A stretch of 64,000 nucleotides of DNA from Allium sativum (GCA_030737875.1 CM060923.1:489888453-489952452); one strand, 5' to 3'; shown: positions 36,012 to 47,130, counted from the stretch's first letter. Numbers and translations: made by a program. Notes: generated by a model not told the origin, from the letters alone.

Positions 36012-38402
36012 CCATTGATTTTATATAAATAAATTATTTTCAAAATATACTTTGAAAAACTCCTTTCTACATTCTGGTAGTTCTTATGGTATTTAACATA
36101 CCAAACAACGGTGATCGATACCATTCAAACACATATAATCAACACAGATTATATATCACATCATACATCACGGTATATGAAAAACAGGAAAATATATGTT
36201 GAGGAATCCAGTTGGATTCCTCCGCCCTGTTTCCCTGCATCACAGATGTTAGACAACACGATTAAAATCGATTTCACTTCGATATGAAATATTCTAATAG
36301 CAGCATAAACATATAAATATTTAATGCTTTATATATATATATACATATATATATATATAATCTCCACTAACTGACTAGCAGTTCAATCAAATAGTCAACA
36401 CACAACAATCAACAGGTAATTATAAGTTCTAAGAATACGTTGTAAAAATAGAACTATTCAATGTTGGGTAGTTTTACTCACATCTGTTCCAACGATGATT
36501 TCGCGATATTTTTATCTAACTTCAACTGACATTTGAAATTAGACAAAATTCCAAACTCCTCAGAATGCTACAAAACCACTGTCCACGCGTAGTGTTCTTC
36601 GATACGATCCCAATACAACTTATGATTCGCGAATCCTACCTCGTACGGGCAAGATACGGCATTACAAAGTTAATACAAGATTTAAATTAAATAAAAACAT
36701 GGATTTTTATATAACGGGCCTTAACCTTTTATTTAGCCTACCCAATACCCTTCCAAACCCGTACCCTCTCCCTACACTTCATCTCCCCCAAAACCGAAAT
36801 ACAAGCTTCAGTAAACCAACCAATATCTGATTCTATGAGCTCACGTTCCTCCTCCACAAACCCGTGGTTCCCCGACCTAAGACCATCGTTGAACTCCCCA
36901 TCTCCTCCTCCACCACCTCGTCACCCTCTCGATCAACCCGCAACCACCCATCAAAACGCGTCCTCAGCCAATCATCACAGCAGGTCCAAACCTTTTTGAT
37001 TTCAAATCGAACCAAAAACTCACAATCACTACAGCTCCTTACCACAAACGCAACTACATCCTTCGATTCGCGCAATGATGCTCCCTTCTCACTAGAACAG
37101 GAGCCCTAGGCTCGTGCTGGTGGGTTTCCAGCGAACAAAAGATCAACTGAACCCATAAAAACCCATATAGGATTGAACATCAGACTTTGGTGATTCGAAG
37201 TATACTTGTATGGGGATTTTTAGGTTTTTATTTGAATTGTTTTTTATTATACAAGTATCGAATTTTCTGTTTAATTTTCTGTGGAGGTGGCTTGGAGTAT
37301 TTGATTTTATAAGGGGGGAAGACTTCTTGTGTGGATGTACAAGGTGTGGGGTGGCCATTTCTAGTCCTTAGGAAATGTTGAGATATTTTATTTTATCGTT
37401 TTATATTAGTTTTCGGCACTCTAAAAATCCGTGTTATCACACACGATGCCCAAAAATCACGAAACTGGACACATAGCTAGAGTTCGACATTACGGTCCCA
37501 ACGAAACTGGTTTCGTCAAATTCCGACTCCGTACGCTCACACAGCGTATTTTTAACCGTCGAAATACTGACTATTTTTCACTCTAAAAATCCGTGCGGCC
37601 ACACACTGACTCTAATAATCATAAAACTTGGAATCTAGCAATAATTTGATGCTTCGGATCCAACAAAATTAGTTTCGTCGAATTCCTACTTCATTTGCAA
37701 AAGTGGCTATTTTTAAAGCTCTAAATAGCATATTTAAATATTATTAAATTTAATATTTAAAAATAAATATTATCGTCTATATTCACAGTAGAATACCATA
37801 CAGCTCTAGAATATTCCTATATGAATTTCTAGCTTGATATTTCAAATCTGGGTCAACCTGATATTCGATTTATATTGAAATTCCTTTTTAAAATATAAAT
37901 AATTCCTTTATAAATTATAAAGGAATTCCACAGCGACTTTTCTAAAATTTGATTTGGACGTAAATCAAAATCTACACGACGAAATCCCGATTTTTCTCTT
38001 CCACTAGAAAGATACACTCCACCAGCTCCACACATTTCTTGTTTCACAGAAATCCGGCTTAAAACGAATCCTGTACGTTCAGTTGAAGTTCGAATCGCCA
38101 ATTTACGAACTACAGCGCCATTTCGAGCTCGATTTTAATTATATTATAACCCTACGTTCAAAATGTCGTTTATATAATATATTCGTTATTCAAATTCAAT
38201 TCCAAGCTGAATTAAATGTCACAGATGATCTAGCTCACACCATATCGCCATTTCAACCAATTCTCATTATTTCAGAATTAAATATATTATTTTAATTAAA
38301 TATTCACCATTATTTAATTCAACGACCATGAAATCCTTTTAATCACCTTTTAAATAATTAAATAAATTGATTATTATACCGCTGAAAATGCGGGTCATTA
38401 CA
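33685..38402 (-). mobile_element. 3' LTR of giant-LTR element C (4718 bp, minus strand)
   Basis: On the + strand it starts TGTAATGACCCG and ends CGGGTCATTACA, a perfect 12-bp terminal inverted repeat. Orientation is given by the polypurine tract at its right edge (38403-38415 on the minus strand). Its sequence is related to LTR A on the opposite strand, for example GTCGCTGTGGAATT and the GACGAAACTAATTTTGTTGG region. It carries about 115 bp near 35700-35815 that the 5' LTR lacks, and AT microsatellites at 35980-36012 and 36330-36360. No gene is supported. Confidence 0.9.
36700..37110 (-). other. Promoter- and exon-like island inside LTR C (reads on the + strand)
   Basis: A pyrimidine-rich block occupies the position equivalent to the C-rich island of A but in the opposite orientation relative to the element. 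On the + strand it shows TTTTATATAACGGGCC, then C/T-rich sequence with CTCCTCC, then CAGCAGGT (CAGCAGGTAAAC in the other LTR at about 57303), a donor-like site. The short frames in it are not conserved beyond LTR duplication. Confidence 0.4.
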
Positions 38403-38453
38403 TTCTTCCCCACTTAAAATAATTTCGTCCTCGAAATTGCTAAAGCTAGAAGA
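38403..38453 (-). mobile_element. 3' end of the internal region of element C: hairpin and polypurine tract
   Basis: On the minus strand AATTTCGAGGACGAAATT (38438-38421) forms a clean hairpin, then TTAAGTGGGGAAGAA is the polypurine tract before the LTR. GAAGA at 38449-38453 is one target duplication of the Tat element. Confidence 0.85.
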
Positions 38454-39367
38454 TGTTAGACCCAAAAGTGGTTCTAACACCCAAATTGATTAGAAACAAG
38501 ATGAAATGAGATAAAAATAAAAATGAACACGCATAATTTATAGTGGTTTGGCGAAGAAATGCCTACGTCCACTTATCTTTCACTATATTCAATAATTCAG
38601 TTGCAAATACAATGTAAGATTCACTCAATTCCACTCACAACTCACTTTTGTTCACTCAATTAACTAAAACAAGAAATGAAAGATGATTTGGATTTTCCGG
38701 GAGTAATGGAGTTCGGATAATGGAGGTGATTGAATTCTCCAAGTGCTGAAAAAAGATCCTTCTCTTTGTCTCCAGACGGGGTATTTATAGGTGTGAATTT
38801 GCTTGAAACTTGATCCGGGTCGGGGCCACATGTCGTCCATCCCACTATCTTCGGGTTCGGATGAACTATTATGTTGACAGCGCATCAAAGGAACGAACGT
38901 TATGGGTAGGAACTGGTCATAGCCGGTCCGGATATCCAGGCGCCTTTGCAGGAGAATAACAGGGAGCATGGGTTCGGGTCGGAGACGCGCAGATAAGGGG
39001 TTCGGATCGGGATACCCGATCCGAACCGGATTGTCTTGAATGCAATGCTTTCTTCTTCTCTAATCTGCTCCGCTCCGATCCATTTTCGTGGCAAACAGGT
39101 GGCTTTCCGATCCAATCGAGATTTAGTTGCCCTCCAATCCGACTAGATATGCCTTACCAATTTACTCAATAGGAGCTCACCGATTCGAACAGAGGACTCT
39201 TTCCGACCCGGACCGATGGTTTGCTCAGACCCGATCCGAACAGCTGCTGCTATCTAATCTAGATTGTAGTGTCTTCTCCAATCCGAATCGAAGTCTTCTA
39301 ATTAAAAATGCTCTTCAATGCTTGGTTTCTTGACTTTGTGTTTCCTAGTTCACAAAGTAGGCTAACA
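38454..39367 (-). mobile_element. 3' LTR of the Tat-lineage element (914 bp)
   Basis: TGTTAGACCC to GGCTAACA, with 8-bp inverted ends TGTTAGCC/GGTCTAACA-like. It has the same length as the 5' LTR (51708-52621) and I count about nine differences, so the insertion is young. Minus-strand features are TATAAATA (38789-38782) and a 13-bp palindrome about 210 bp upstream of it (38999-39027). The LTR is full of CCGATCCGAACC-like motifs. Confidence 0.95.
38999..39027 (-). promoter_or_regulatory. Perfect 13-bp palindrome in the Tat LTR
   Basis: GGTTCGGATCGGG (38999-39011) and CCCGATCCGAACC (39015-39027) are exact complements around ATA. The same palindrome is at 52253-52281 in the other LTR. It lies upstream of the TATA box in the direction of transcription and contains two inverted copies of the element-wide TCGGATCGG motif. 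Confidence 0.72.
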
Positions 39368-40857
39368 TTTTGCCCCCTCAAAGGATGCTTCTATTGTATA
39401 CGAAGCGTGCTTTGATGCCGTTTGAAATGCTGGTCCTTGAATTAGAACAGTCAGAAAGTCACTTCTGTTCGTTTGTGAAGATGCGTTGCTTCATGAAGAC
39501 ATGTCTCTTATTGCTTATATATATGTCGTGAAACACCTGATTCATTTTCTTCATTTTTGAGTCAAGTCCAGAAGTCCTTCTCAACATATAGCATTCTTCT
39601 CAGTTATGTTCCTTCCTAGTTTTTCTTTTAAATCCAATTCGAATGCTAGAGGAACGCACAGATTTCTACCCGGTTCGGTGGCGCGACTCGGTTCGGTGTC
39701 CGACTCGAGCACATTTTCTTCCCGTTCCGCTTTGCACTGGGTTGATGGGCCAGAAGATGTGGGCTGGCTTGGACTCGGTCCGAACGGAGTGAAATACGGG
39801 GAATACAAAGAGCCATCTCACGTCTTATATAAACTCAACCACTTAAGCTCTTCTACCTTTCTTTTACTCTCAGCTTTATACCGAATCCCTATTTCCTAAA
39901 AATTCCAAAAACTCTAAAACTTCTCGTTTCAATCTTCGAATAAAAACATCTAGGTATTTTAAATCTCCGATTATTTATGTAATAACTGATTTCAACTAGA
40001 ATTCGCGTTTAAATCGAGTGATTGGAGTGTATAGTTTGTTGAACTCCGACGCCTGGATCTCCTCCACCGTTTGTCATCGTCGTTGATGGCGTCTTCGCCG
40101 TCTCGAGGTAGCAACGGGGGTCGTTGGGATCCAGCGTTAAACATTCAAGCACATAAACACTTAACTTCGCTTGGGTCTAGTGAAATTTGAAGACGAGAAA
40201 GGGGAGAATAGGAGTTGGGTTCGGTTCGGGTTAGGAAGTGCTGAAGCAACGGAAGGGAGGACAAGTTCATATGTTAGGATCGGGTCGTAATGAAATGCGA
40301 TGTGGAGAAAGCCATGCTTGTCCGACCAGGTCGGGTCGGGGGAAAAGATAGAGAAAGGGAAAGGACGTATGGATCCTTTTGTTTGCTGAACCACTCCGAA
40401 TGCTTATTCCGATCCGGTTTTAATCTGCCAAACATGAATGTCTTCTCCGAACCAACAATACGCAGACCCGAACCGATCCCAGCTATATGCACATCCGATC
40501 CGAACCCAACAATGAACGTACCCTAACCGATCCGACTGAACCCAACAATGAACGTACCCTATCCGAACTGAATGAGATGCCTATTCCAACTCAAAGCACT
40601 AGACTTTATCCAACCAGGGTTAATCAATGCTTGACATAATCTTCAACTTAATGAACAGTTAGGATAATGCCTTGCGGACATAAACGAGCATTAAGCACAA
40701 CTCTGACTATCACTTTTTCTTCAAAGCTTCGTCTTACATTGCTGTACTTTTATTTTGCACTTCCCACATTTGCTGCACACATTTTAGTTCACACACATAC
40801 ACAGGGGGGCACGGGATAATTTACTCTAATCCGTGCTATTGCTTCTTCAATAGTTTT
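39368..40857 (+). promoter_or_regulatory. Polypurine tract of the Tat element (minus) and promoter/leader region of its antisense gene (plus)
   Basis: On the minus strand TTTGAGGGGGCAAAA just outside the LTR is the polypurine tract. On the + strand TATATAAA at 39826-39833 is a strong TATA box, about 1 kb before the ATG at 40858. TCTAGGTATTTT (near 39949) is a donor-like site suggesting a leader intron. Many TCCGATCC/GGGTTCGG motifs occur, and AACCCAACAATGAACGTACC is repeated near 40503 and 40537. The 97-codon and shorter frames here are not convincing as genes. Confidence 0.55.
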
Positions 40858-41614
40858 ATGACAATGAGGCCCAGACGCTCTTCCCGTCTAGCAGAGAGAA
40901 AAGAAGCCCCGGAAACTTCTAACAAAATCACTCTTGAGGATATATCTTCTTTGTCTGATCCAGAATGGGACAGCGAGGGTCCAGATTACGGGGTTGGACA
41001 TCGGGAAAGCGACGAGGTGTCCTCAGAGAATGAAGTCTCTCTGGGTTTTGAGGAGGAAGGAGGGATTGGTGACAATCGAGCACCCGATGAATTTGAATCG
41101 GCCATCATATTGGAATCACCCTCGGACTCCGTTGAATCAACAATTGACAACGATCGACTTGTTCAAATTTGCCTAAAATATGGAATAATGAAAAGGGACA
41201 CCCTAGTGCCCTCACGCTCTGACCGTCCCCACAACCCTCCAGAAGGATATATGACGGTCACTCGATTGATGTGCATGGTCGGCGCCATTCCTCCATTCTC
41301 TCCTTTCATCGTTGATTTCTTAAGACAAATGCGGATTGCCCCCATGCAGCTGCATCCCAATTCATATGCCTATTTGCATACCTTGTACATAGCATATCGT
41401 GAAATCCTAGGCATAGAGCTCACGTTCGATGACGTTCACTTCTTCTATAATTTCAAGCATCGGACTCGAGAGACTCCATCCTTCTGCTACTTTGAATCAG
41501 TCCCAAAGAGGAAGATAATCTCTGCACCATTTAGCAGTAAAGCTGGGGATTCCAGACTAGAATGGTTCTACATAAAGCAACAGTCTGGATGCGCCAGGAG
41601 ATGGACAAAATCAA
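40858..41614 (+). pseudogene. Antisense gene of the Tat element, exon 1
   Basis: Starts at ATG 40858. It encodes a basic N-terminus (RPRRSSRLAERKE), a long acidic serine-rich stretch, then from about residue 125 a globular part with MVGAIPPFSPFIVDFL, MQLHPNSYAYLHTLYIAY and GIELTFDDVHFFYNF. This pattern resembles the plant 'putative gypsy type transposon' family (Transposase_28-like). The donor is CAA/GTAAAG after 41614, leaving one base that is completed by exon 2 in frame. Antisense accessory genes between pol and the 3' LTR are known from the Tat lineage; their function is unknown. The exon itself is intact, but the gene is broken downstream. Confidence 0.72.
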
Positions 41615-41691
41615 GTAAAGCGTTGATTTTCTGAACCCGAACTCTGTACACTTGAATCATCACCCTGACTTGTTTTCCTTTTTGTTTGCAG

Positions 41692-42255
41692 TCGACAATC
41701 CCAAACAGACATCAGATCAGGTGTTCTTTGATCGGATGCACCGACTTCTTAATGGCGATCAAAATTTTTTGACTATCGACGAGGTCCTCAAAGATGAATA
41801 CCTTCACTTTCATGGGCTGCTATCTGTTTTTCGTAGCATCGGCCATGGGACGGTCCCATACGCATACATTCCTCCAGTGGAGATAGTTCCAGAGACAGGA
41901 GAAGGCTCGGGAATTCCTACAGAGCCTCTTCAAACTTCACCTTCTCCATCTTCCACACAAGATGATGAATTGGCTAATCTGGCCGAAAAACATCGTGAAG
42001 GGTATATTGCCCCCGAGGAAACTACTTCTCTAGACAAGTCAAAATCTTTCCAAGAGTCGCCACTTCATGCTTCCGAAGGGGATGTTCCTAGTACCGATGA
42101 GCACATATTTCAGGGTTTGGGGGATCTCCCCTTACCTGAGACTATATATACTTCAGAGGATTTCAGGAAGGATCCTTTAGTCTTCACCTCTTCTGAAGAA
42201 ACTACTCCCGCTAAGGCCAAAGAGCCTGCTCACACTAGTCTAGCTTCAGACTCGG
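41692..42255 (+). pseudogene. Antisense gene of the Tat element, exon 2
   Basis: A T-rich tract and TTTGTTTGCAG form the acceptor at 41691, and the frame joins exon 1 without a stop. The exon encodes DNPKQTSDQVFFDRMHRLLN and then an acidic, proline- and serine-rich, probably disordered segment. A donor G/GTTGGT after 42255 fits the phase of exon 3. The 77-bp intron is of normal plant size. The splice sites are predicted from sequence only. Confidence 0.65.
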
Positions 42256-42372
42256 GTTGGTTGGGGGGAAACACACCACTTAGGATACACTTTACACCAC
42301 AGCATTAGCATTCATTGCACTTCTTTCTCCATGAATCCATTAATTCTAAACTTCGTTTATTTTATCGTGCAG

Positions 42373-44548
42373 GTACAATGTCTCGATCCTATTACGATAT
42401 AAGAAAACTTCGCCGTAGCATGTCCAATCCTCCTCAGGATGTCGAGTATGATCGCCGGGATGATCGTGGTAGGGAGGAGAAAAGACCTTATGATCCCTAT
42501 CGCTCTCGACCCTCACGTTCCCGCTCACCAGTCCGATCGGAACAAGAGAAATATAAAAGCTATCAAAGTCGCAGGGAGGAGGACAGACCACCATCTAAAG
42601 ACTCCACTTCCTCCCATGAGAAACGCAGTAGATAGAAAAGTCCTCCAAAGGAAACCGGGTCCCGAAGTAAGCAAAAGGTCCCTGCTACTAAACGACCTAG
42701 GACAGACAAAGAGACTACAAAATCCTCTTCGGGAAGGGACACCGAATTGACAGCCCTCGCTCCTCCCCCACCAGATGCGGGAACTGCAATAAGGCGGGCA
42801 TATTTGAAAGAGCAATTTCCCGAACACTACTTCGAAACTCTGACTTTTTTACCTGCCCTTGAACCTATTTCGTCTAATTGGGCAGATGAGGCCAAAGCAA
42901 AGATTGATGCGGTGCAAAAGCAATACACCGAGATGTTCAAATATTCGCGCAATCTTTCTAAAATCATCCGCACTCTAATCACAAATACTGATTCAATGCA
43001 AAAGACCGCGGAGGAGGATACTAAGGCCTTAAAAGCTCTAGGAAAAGATTTGGAAGACACTCAAGCTCAGCTAGCGGTCGCTCAAAGGGACGCTTCTAAT
43101 TTCAAACAACAATTCGAGGACATGCAAAAACGTTATCACGATTTGCTTGAATCTCATACTCAGGAGCGTTCTGAAATAAAAAAGCAAGCTGATGAGGCTA
43201 AGTCAGAGGCTGCTAAGACACGCATTGCTTATGCTGAGCTTGAGCGGAAAAACGCCGAGTTAGCAAAGAGGAGTGATGAATTAGAAAAGAAGAATGCTGA
43301 CTTAGCTTCAAAATTGTTGGAGGCAGAGAATATGGCTGCTCTGGCCGAGGGCAATGTGGAGTGTGCTATTAAATCTGCGGAGGAAGCCCGCAAGCAACTA
43401 TCAGAGGCGGAGGCTGATATTCAGGGCTTCGGCGAGCTAATGATTGAATTCTTCGCACAAATTATTCGTCGTCGAAACATTTCTTGGATCGAGGACTATC
43501 CATCCACTCTGGTTCAAGTATGGAATCAAATCGTTGAGTGGGAAAAAGAGGAACTTAAGGTCGATTCCCTCGATGAAGATAAACTGATGGAGAAATACTT
43601 GAGAGATGATGAACCAGAGCGTCTAGCTGAAGGGCGCCGCCTCATTGCTGAGGCCATGGAAGAAGAGAGACGAAAGTCTAGACAAAAAACCATTCTCGAA
43701 GCTGGTTCCTCCTCTTCTGCTCCTGCAACTCCCGAAGTAGAAGGGTATGATCCCGAAAATCCGGGAATTCCCCGAACAACTCTGCTATCTCCCATTCCTG
43801 AAATAACCCCAGAGGTAGTAGTCACCCCTGCTGAAAAGCCTTCGGAAGGTATCCCTATATTTTCTCCTCAATTTGCCAAAGCTATTACTACCTTTCGCTA
43901 CGTGATTGAACATTTGATGAGAGACCCGTTGTTTTCTCCTGAGTTGATAACTGTTGCTTCTCATTCTGTAGGTGTCGAATCATCCGCAAAGACAGATGTA
44001 GCTCAAGGAGCTGTCGCTGGGACAAAGCCCGCTGATAGGGCCAAAGAAGGGGAAGACAAGGCTGCTTCTATTGACTTGGGGGAAGGAAGTGAGCCCACTA
44101 AGGTCACCACTCCCCATGATGAAGAAATGATAGCAGCTTTAAAGGACGACGGAGGAGACGGGGGCATGAAGAGGAACCGGAGGTTGCAATAACTGGGGAG
44201 TCGAAAAGCGCTGATGACGTTACCTTGGCTGCCATGAAGGCTGATCAAGACAAGCGCTTGCAATTAAAGGCCGAAGAACTAGACCCTGAGGTCCTCAAGC
44301 CCCTCGCAGTTGTGGATGCAGGTTCAAGGTTAGTTGTTAAGCTCTCAACTAGATCTATTACCGAAGAACTTGCTAAAAAATCTTCTCTTGATTCCAGTGC
44401 CCCGCCCTCCGGGAAGAAGTCTACTGGCTCCAGTACCGCATCTTCAGGGAAAAAGAAATCAAAACGAATCTTAACTGAAGCCGAGAAGGAAGCAAAGGAT
44501 GCGGAGAAAGCCGCCAAGAAATCTAAGGCTCATTCCAAACCCAAATAG
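42373..44548 (+). pseudogene. Antisense gene of the Tat element, exon 3 (RS-rich and coiled coil; one stop, one frameshift)
   Basis: The acceptor TCGTGCAG ends at 42372. The first part is arginine/serine-rich (about 42420-42635), like splicing-factor RS domains or a nuclear basic tract. A TAG at 42633-42635 interrupts it, but the same frame continues to 44192. Codons from about 43000 to 43440 form a long heptad-like coiled coil (KTAEEDTKALKALGKDLEDT and following). A frameshift in the G run near 44155-44167 separates the end, whose other frame continues through 44548 with a lysine-rich tail. Without these breaks the protein would be roughly 1160 residues. It is probably a nuclear coiled-coil protein; the role is unknown. 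Confidence 0.68.
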
Positions 44549-44660
44549 TGGGTTCCCCTGTATCTTTTTAGCATCTTTGTGAACCAATAATTGCTGCTAC
44601 AAAAGCAGCTCCTGCACTTTCTTTTTTAGCTATTTCCCTGTACAAATTCATTCATTTGTA

Positions 44661-44666
44661 AATAAA
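44661..44666 (+). terminator. Poly(A) signal of the antisense gene
   Basis: AATAAA about 110 bp after the stop codon at 44548, preceded by T-rich sequence. It completes a TATA-to-poly(A) gene structure on the + strand. Confidence 0.55.
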
Positions 44667-44899
44667 AATAATTCACTTTTTGCAATGTTTATTTGTTAGT
44701 AGTTCTGCACTTATGTAAAAATGCATGTCTATAGTTATGAAACGAAGTTGTGGAGGGGGGAAATATGTGTATGCATATGTGTCCCCAGTCAATTTCCACA
44801 AGTTATTCAATGCTTAACCAAGCAATCTGATTGCTCCCAATTTTCTGACGGGATAGCACCTCCTGTGTCGTCAATACCTGTCGTTTTTTCTGGCACTTC

Positions 44900-45205
44900 T
44901 TTTATACTCTCTCTCTTTCTCTTGAGAGTTAGAGTTCGAGCTTAGTCATCTATTCATTCCCCGGTCTCTCAACGGGGAAAGATTTCTTTCTCGGCGCTCA
45001 GTCGGAGACGCCTTTATACTCTCTTTCTCTCTGGAAAGTTAGAGTTAGGAATAGAATTTCTTTTTCAGCGCTCAGTCGGAGACGCTTTTATACTCTCTCT
45101 CTTTCTCTGGAGAGTTAGAGTTAAGAATAGAATTTCTTTTTCAGTGCTCAGTCGGAGACGCTTTTATACTCTCTCTCTTTCTCTGGATAGTTAGAGTTAA
45201 GAATG
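44900..45205 (-). repeat. 76-bp tandem repeats carrying TATAAAAG on the minus strand
   Basis: About three and a half copies of a unit with CTCTCTCTTTCTCTGGAGAG and GCGCTCAGTCGGAGACG. On the minus strand each unit reads GAGAGAGTATAAAAGCG, so TATA-like boxes are spaced about 76 bp apart and point toward the 3' LTR. They lie between the convergent ends of pol and the antisense gene. Confidence 0.8.
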
Positions 45206-45304
45206 TCGTTTTCTCATTCTTTTATGTCTTATTGCACAAATAATCGTTGTGCTTCTTTTTATGTCTAAACTGTTTTCAACCTTTTTAGGCTTTGAGTTAT
45301 CCTG

Positions 45305-45480
45305 TATTTTATAATCACAACAAAATAACTGATGAATGTAAATGCGTAAAAGTAAATAGAACACAATATTTTTATAGTGGTTCAGCTAAGTCGTAGCCTA
45401 CATCCACTTTATAGTCCTTTATTCATATCGTCAGATTTTCCCAAGGCAATTCGTGCCTTATTACAGATTTCACAGGAAAA
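45305..45480 (-). mobile_element. LTR-like remnant inside the Tat element
   Basis: TTTTATAGTGGTTCAGCTAA and then GCCTACATCCACTTTATAG resemble the LTR segment near 38538-38600 (TTTATAGTGGTTTGGCGAAG and then GCCTACGTCCACTTATC) in the same orientation. It is only a diverged piece and no TSD is seen, so it may be an internal duplication of LTR sequence. Confidence 0.5.
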
Positions 45481-45501
45481 ATAACAAAAAGTACAGCATT
45501 T

Positions 45502-47130
45502 CTAATCCAAATATCGCATTAAGTGTTGGGCATTCCATGCTCGAGGGACTTCTTCGCCATCTACGGTCGTTAACTTGAAGGTTCCTTTTTCAAGTTTCCG
45601 TTGGATGACAAAGGGTCCTTCCCATTTTGGGCCGAGGTGAGGAAGGGATGGAAAAACTCTCTTCAGCACCAAATCTCCTGGTTCAAAAGTTCTGAGGCGA
45701 ACTTTTTTGTCATAATAGCGTGCCATCTGACGCCGATGTCTTGCTGCACGCAAGTCTGCTTCGTCCCTTTTCTCTTCGACTTCATCAAGGGACTCAAGTA
45801 AGAGTGCCCGATTCGTCATCGGGTCATAATACGTCACCCTGTGGGAAGGAACTTTCAGTTCAACTGGAATTACTGCTTCTGAGCCAAAGGAGAGAGAGAA
45901 AGGGGTATGACCGGTGGCTGTCTTGAATGTTGTTCGATATGCCCACAAAGCTAGGGGCAATTCGTCAACCCATCTTGCCTTTGCACGTTCCAACCGTTTC
46001 TTGAGGATGGATTTTATAACTTTGTTTATTGCCTCTACTTGTCCATTCGATTGCGGATAGGCAACTGCAGTATATCGCTTGTCTATCTTATACTTCTGAC
46101 AGAAATTTCTGAATTCAATACTATCAAACTGGGTTCCGTTGTCAGTTATAATCGTCCTTGGAATCCCTAACCGGCATATAATATTTCTGACCACAAAACT
46201 TATCACCTTTCTTGTTGTGATCTTAGTCAAGGGCTCAGCTTCCACCCACTTCGTAAAATAGTCCACAACCACTATTGCATACTTAGCTCCTCCTTTAGCA
46301 ATTGGTAAAACTCCAATGATATCAATTCCCCATGTGGCAAATGGCCAAGGACTCACCATCGATTTAAGCTGGGTTGACGGTGCCCTGGGGATTTTGGCGA
46401 ATCTCTGGCACTTATCGCAGCGTCGTGAATAATCAGCTGCATCTTTGTTGATTGTAGGCCAGAAGTATCCGTACCGCAATATTTTCTTTGCCAAAGTTTG
46501 ACCTCCTATATGATCTCCACACTCACCTTCGTGTACTTCTCTTAGTACACGCTTGATGTCGTCGTGTGCTATACATCGTAACAGGGGCATAGAAAATCCT
46601 TGTCTATAGAGAGTATCATCTTGTATAACATATCTGGTAGCTTTGCGAACTACAGCTCTTTTCTCACTCTTCTTCGATGGGAGTGTCCCATTCTTAAGAT
46701 AATTCTTAATTGGAGTCATCCATGACTCCTTCTCTGGTTCCGCTTCAAAAGCGAATTCAATTTCCATTGACTCAAAGCTTGGCGACTCCAACGTTTCAAT
46801 TGGAATTACTTCAGTCTCTTCTGGATTGTCGGAACTAGCCAGCTTTGCCAGTCTATCCGCTTTCTGGTTTTCAACTCTGGGAATATGTGTTATGTTGTAC
46901 CGCTCTAAGCTATTCAATAGCTCTTTCACTTTCTTGAGGTAAGCGATAAGTCGAGGTCCTCGAGCCGCAAATTCCTCTCGCGCTTGGCAAACAACAATTT
47001 TAGAGTCACAGAATATGTCTAACATTTTTACTCCAAGGTCTTTAGCAAGTTTCAGCCCGGCAATCAGGGCTTCATATTCAGAGTCATTGTTAGTTGCCGA
47101 AAATTCTAATCGCAGGACGTAATATAACGA
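45502..47130 (-). CDS. pol: Tat pol, second part: archaeal-type RNase H C-terminus and integrase
   Basis: Reads from the TGA at 47133-47131 to TAA-terminated MRYLD at 45502, in the same frame as the upstream pol part. It starts with the end of the second RNase H (ATNNDSEYEALIAGL; HIPRVENQKADRLAKLAS). The integrase follows with a zinc-binding region (HEGECGDHIGG ... CDKCQRF) and the catalytic core: Asp codon at 46323-46321 (WGIDIIG), Asp at 46143-46141 (IITDNGTQF) and Glu at 46035-46033 (SNGQVEAI), a D-D-35-E triad. A basic C-terminal domain ends in WNAQHLMRYL. It has no chromodomain, as expected of Tat. It would insert cDNA in the nucleus. Because of the TGA it can be made only by readthrough or by another copy. 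Confidence 0.9.
   Translation of the reverse strand, partial: SLYYVLRLEFSATNNDSEYEALIAGLKLAKDLGVKMLDIFCDSKIVVCQAREEFAARGPRLIAYLKKVKELLNSLERYNITHIPRVENQKADRLAKLASSDNPEETEVIPIETLESPSFESMEIEFAFEAEPEKESWMTPIKNYLKNGTLPSKKSEKRAVVRKATRYVIQDDTLYRQGFSMPLLRCIAHDDIKRVLREVHEGECGDHIGGQTLAKKILRYGYFWPTINKDAADYSRRCDKCQRFAKIPRAPSTQLKSMVSPWPFATWGIDIIGVLPIAKGGAKYAIVVVDYFTKWVEAEPLTKITTRKVISFVVRNIICRLGIPRTIITDNGTQFDSIEFRNFCQKYKIDKRYTAVAYPQSNGQVEAINKVIKSILKKRLERAKARWVDELPLALWAYRTTFKTATGHTPFSLSFGSEAVIPVELKVPSHRVTYYDPMTNRALLLESLDEVEEKRDEADLRAARHRRQMARYYDKKVRLRTFEPGDLVLKRVFPSLPHLGPKWEGPFVIQRKLEKGTFKLTTVDGEEVPRAWNAQHLMRYLD

Noticed and set aside
36833..37109. 80-codon frames on both strands in LTR C (and 57022-57399)
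   Set aside because: The frames are not kept between the two LTR copies beyond their DNA identity. They are better seen as a promoter-like island.
39606..39899. 97-codon + strand ORF before the antisense gene
   Set aside because: It spans the TATA box, so it would lie partly upstream of transcription; no domain is seen.
40086..40200. Short ORF starting ATGGCGTCTTCGCCG upstream of the antisense gene
   Set aside because: About 30 codons only, with no similarity I recognise. It may be an upstream ORF in the leader but I cannot support it.
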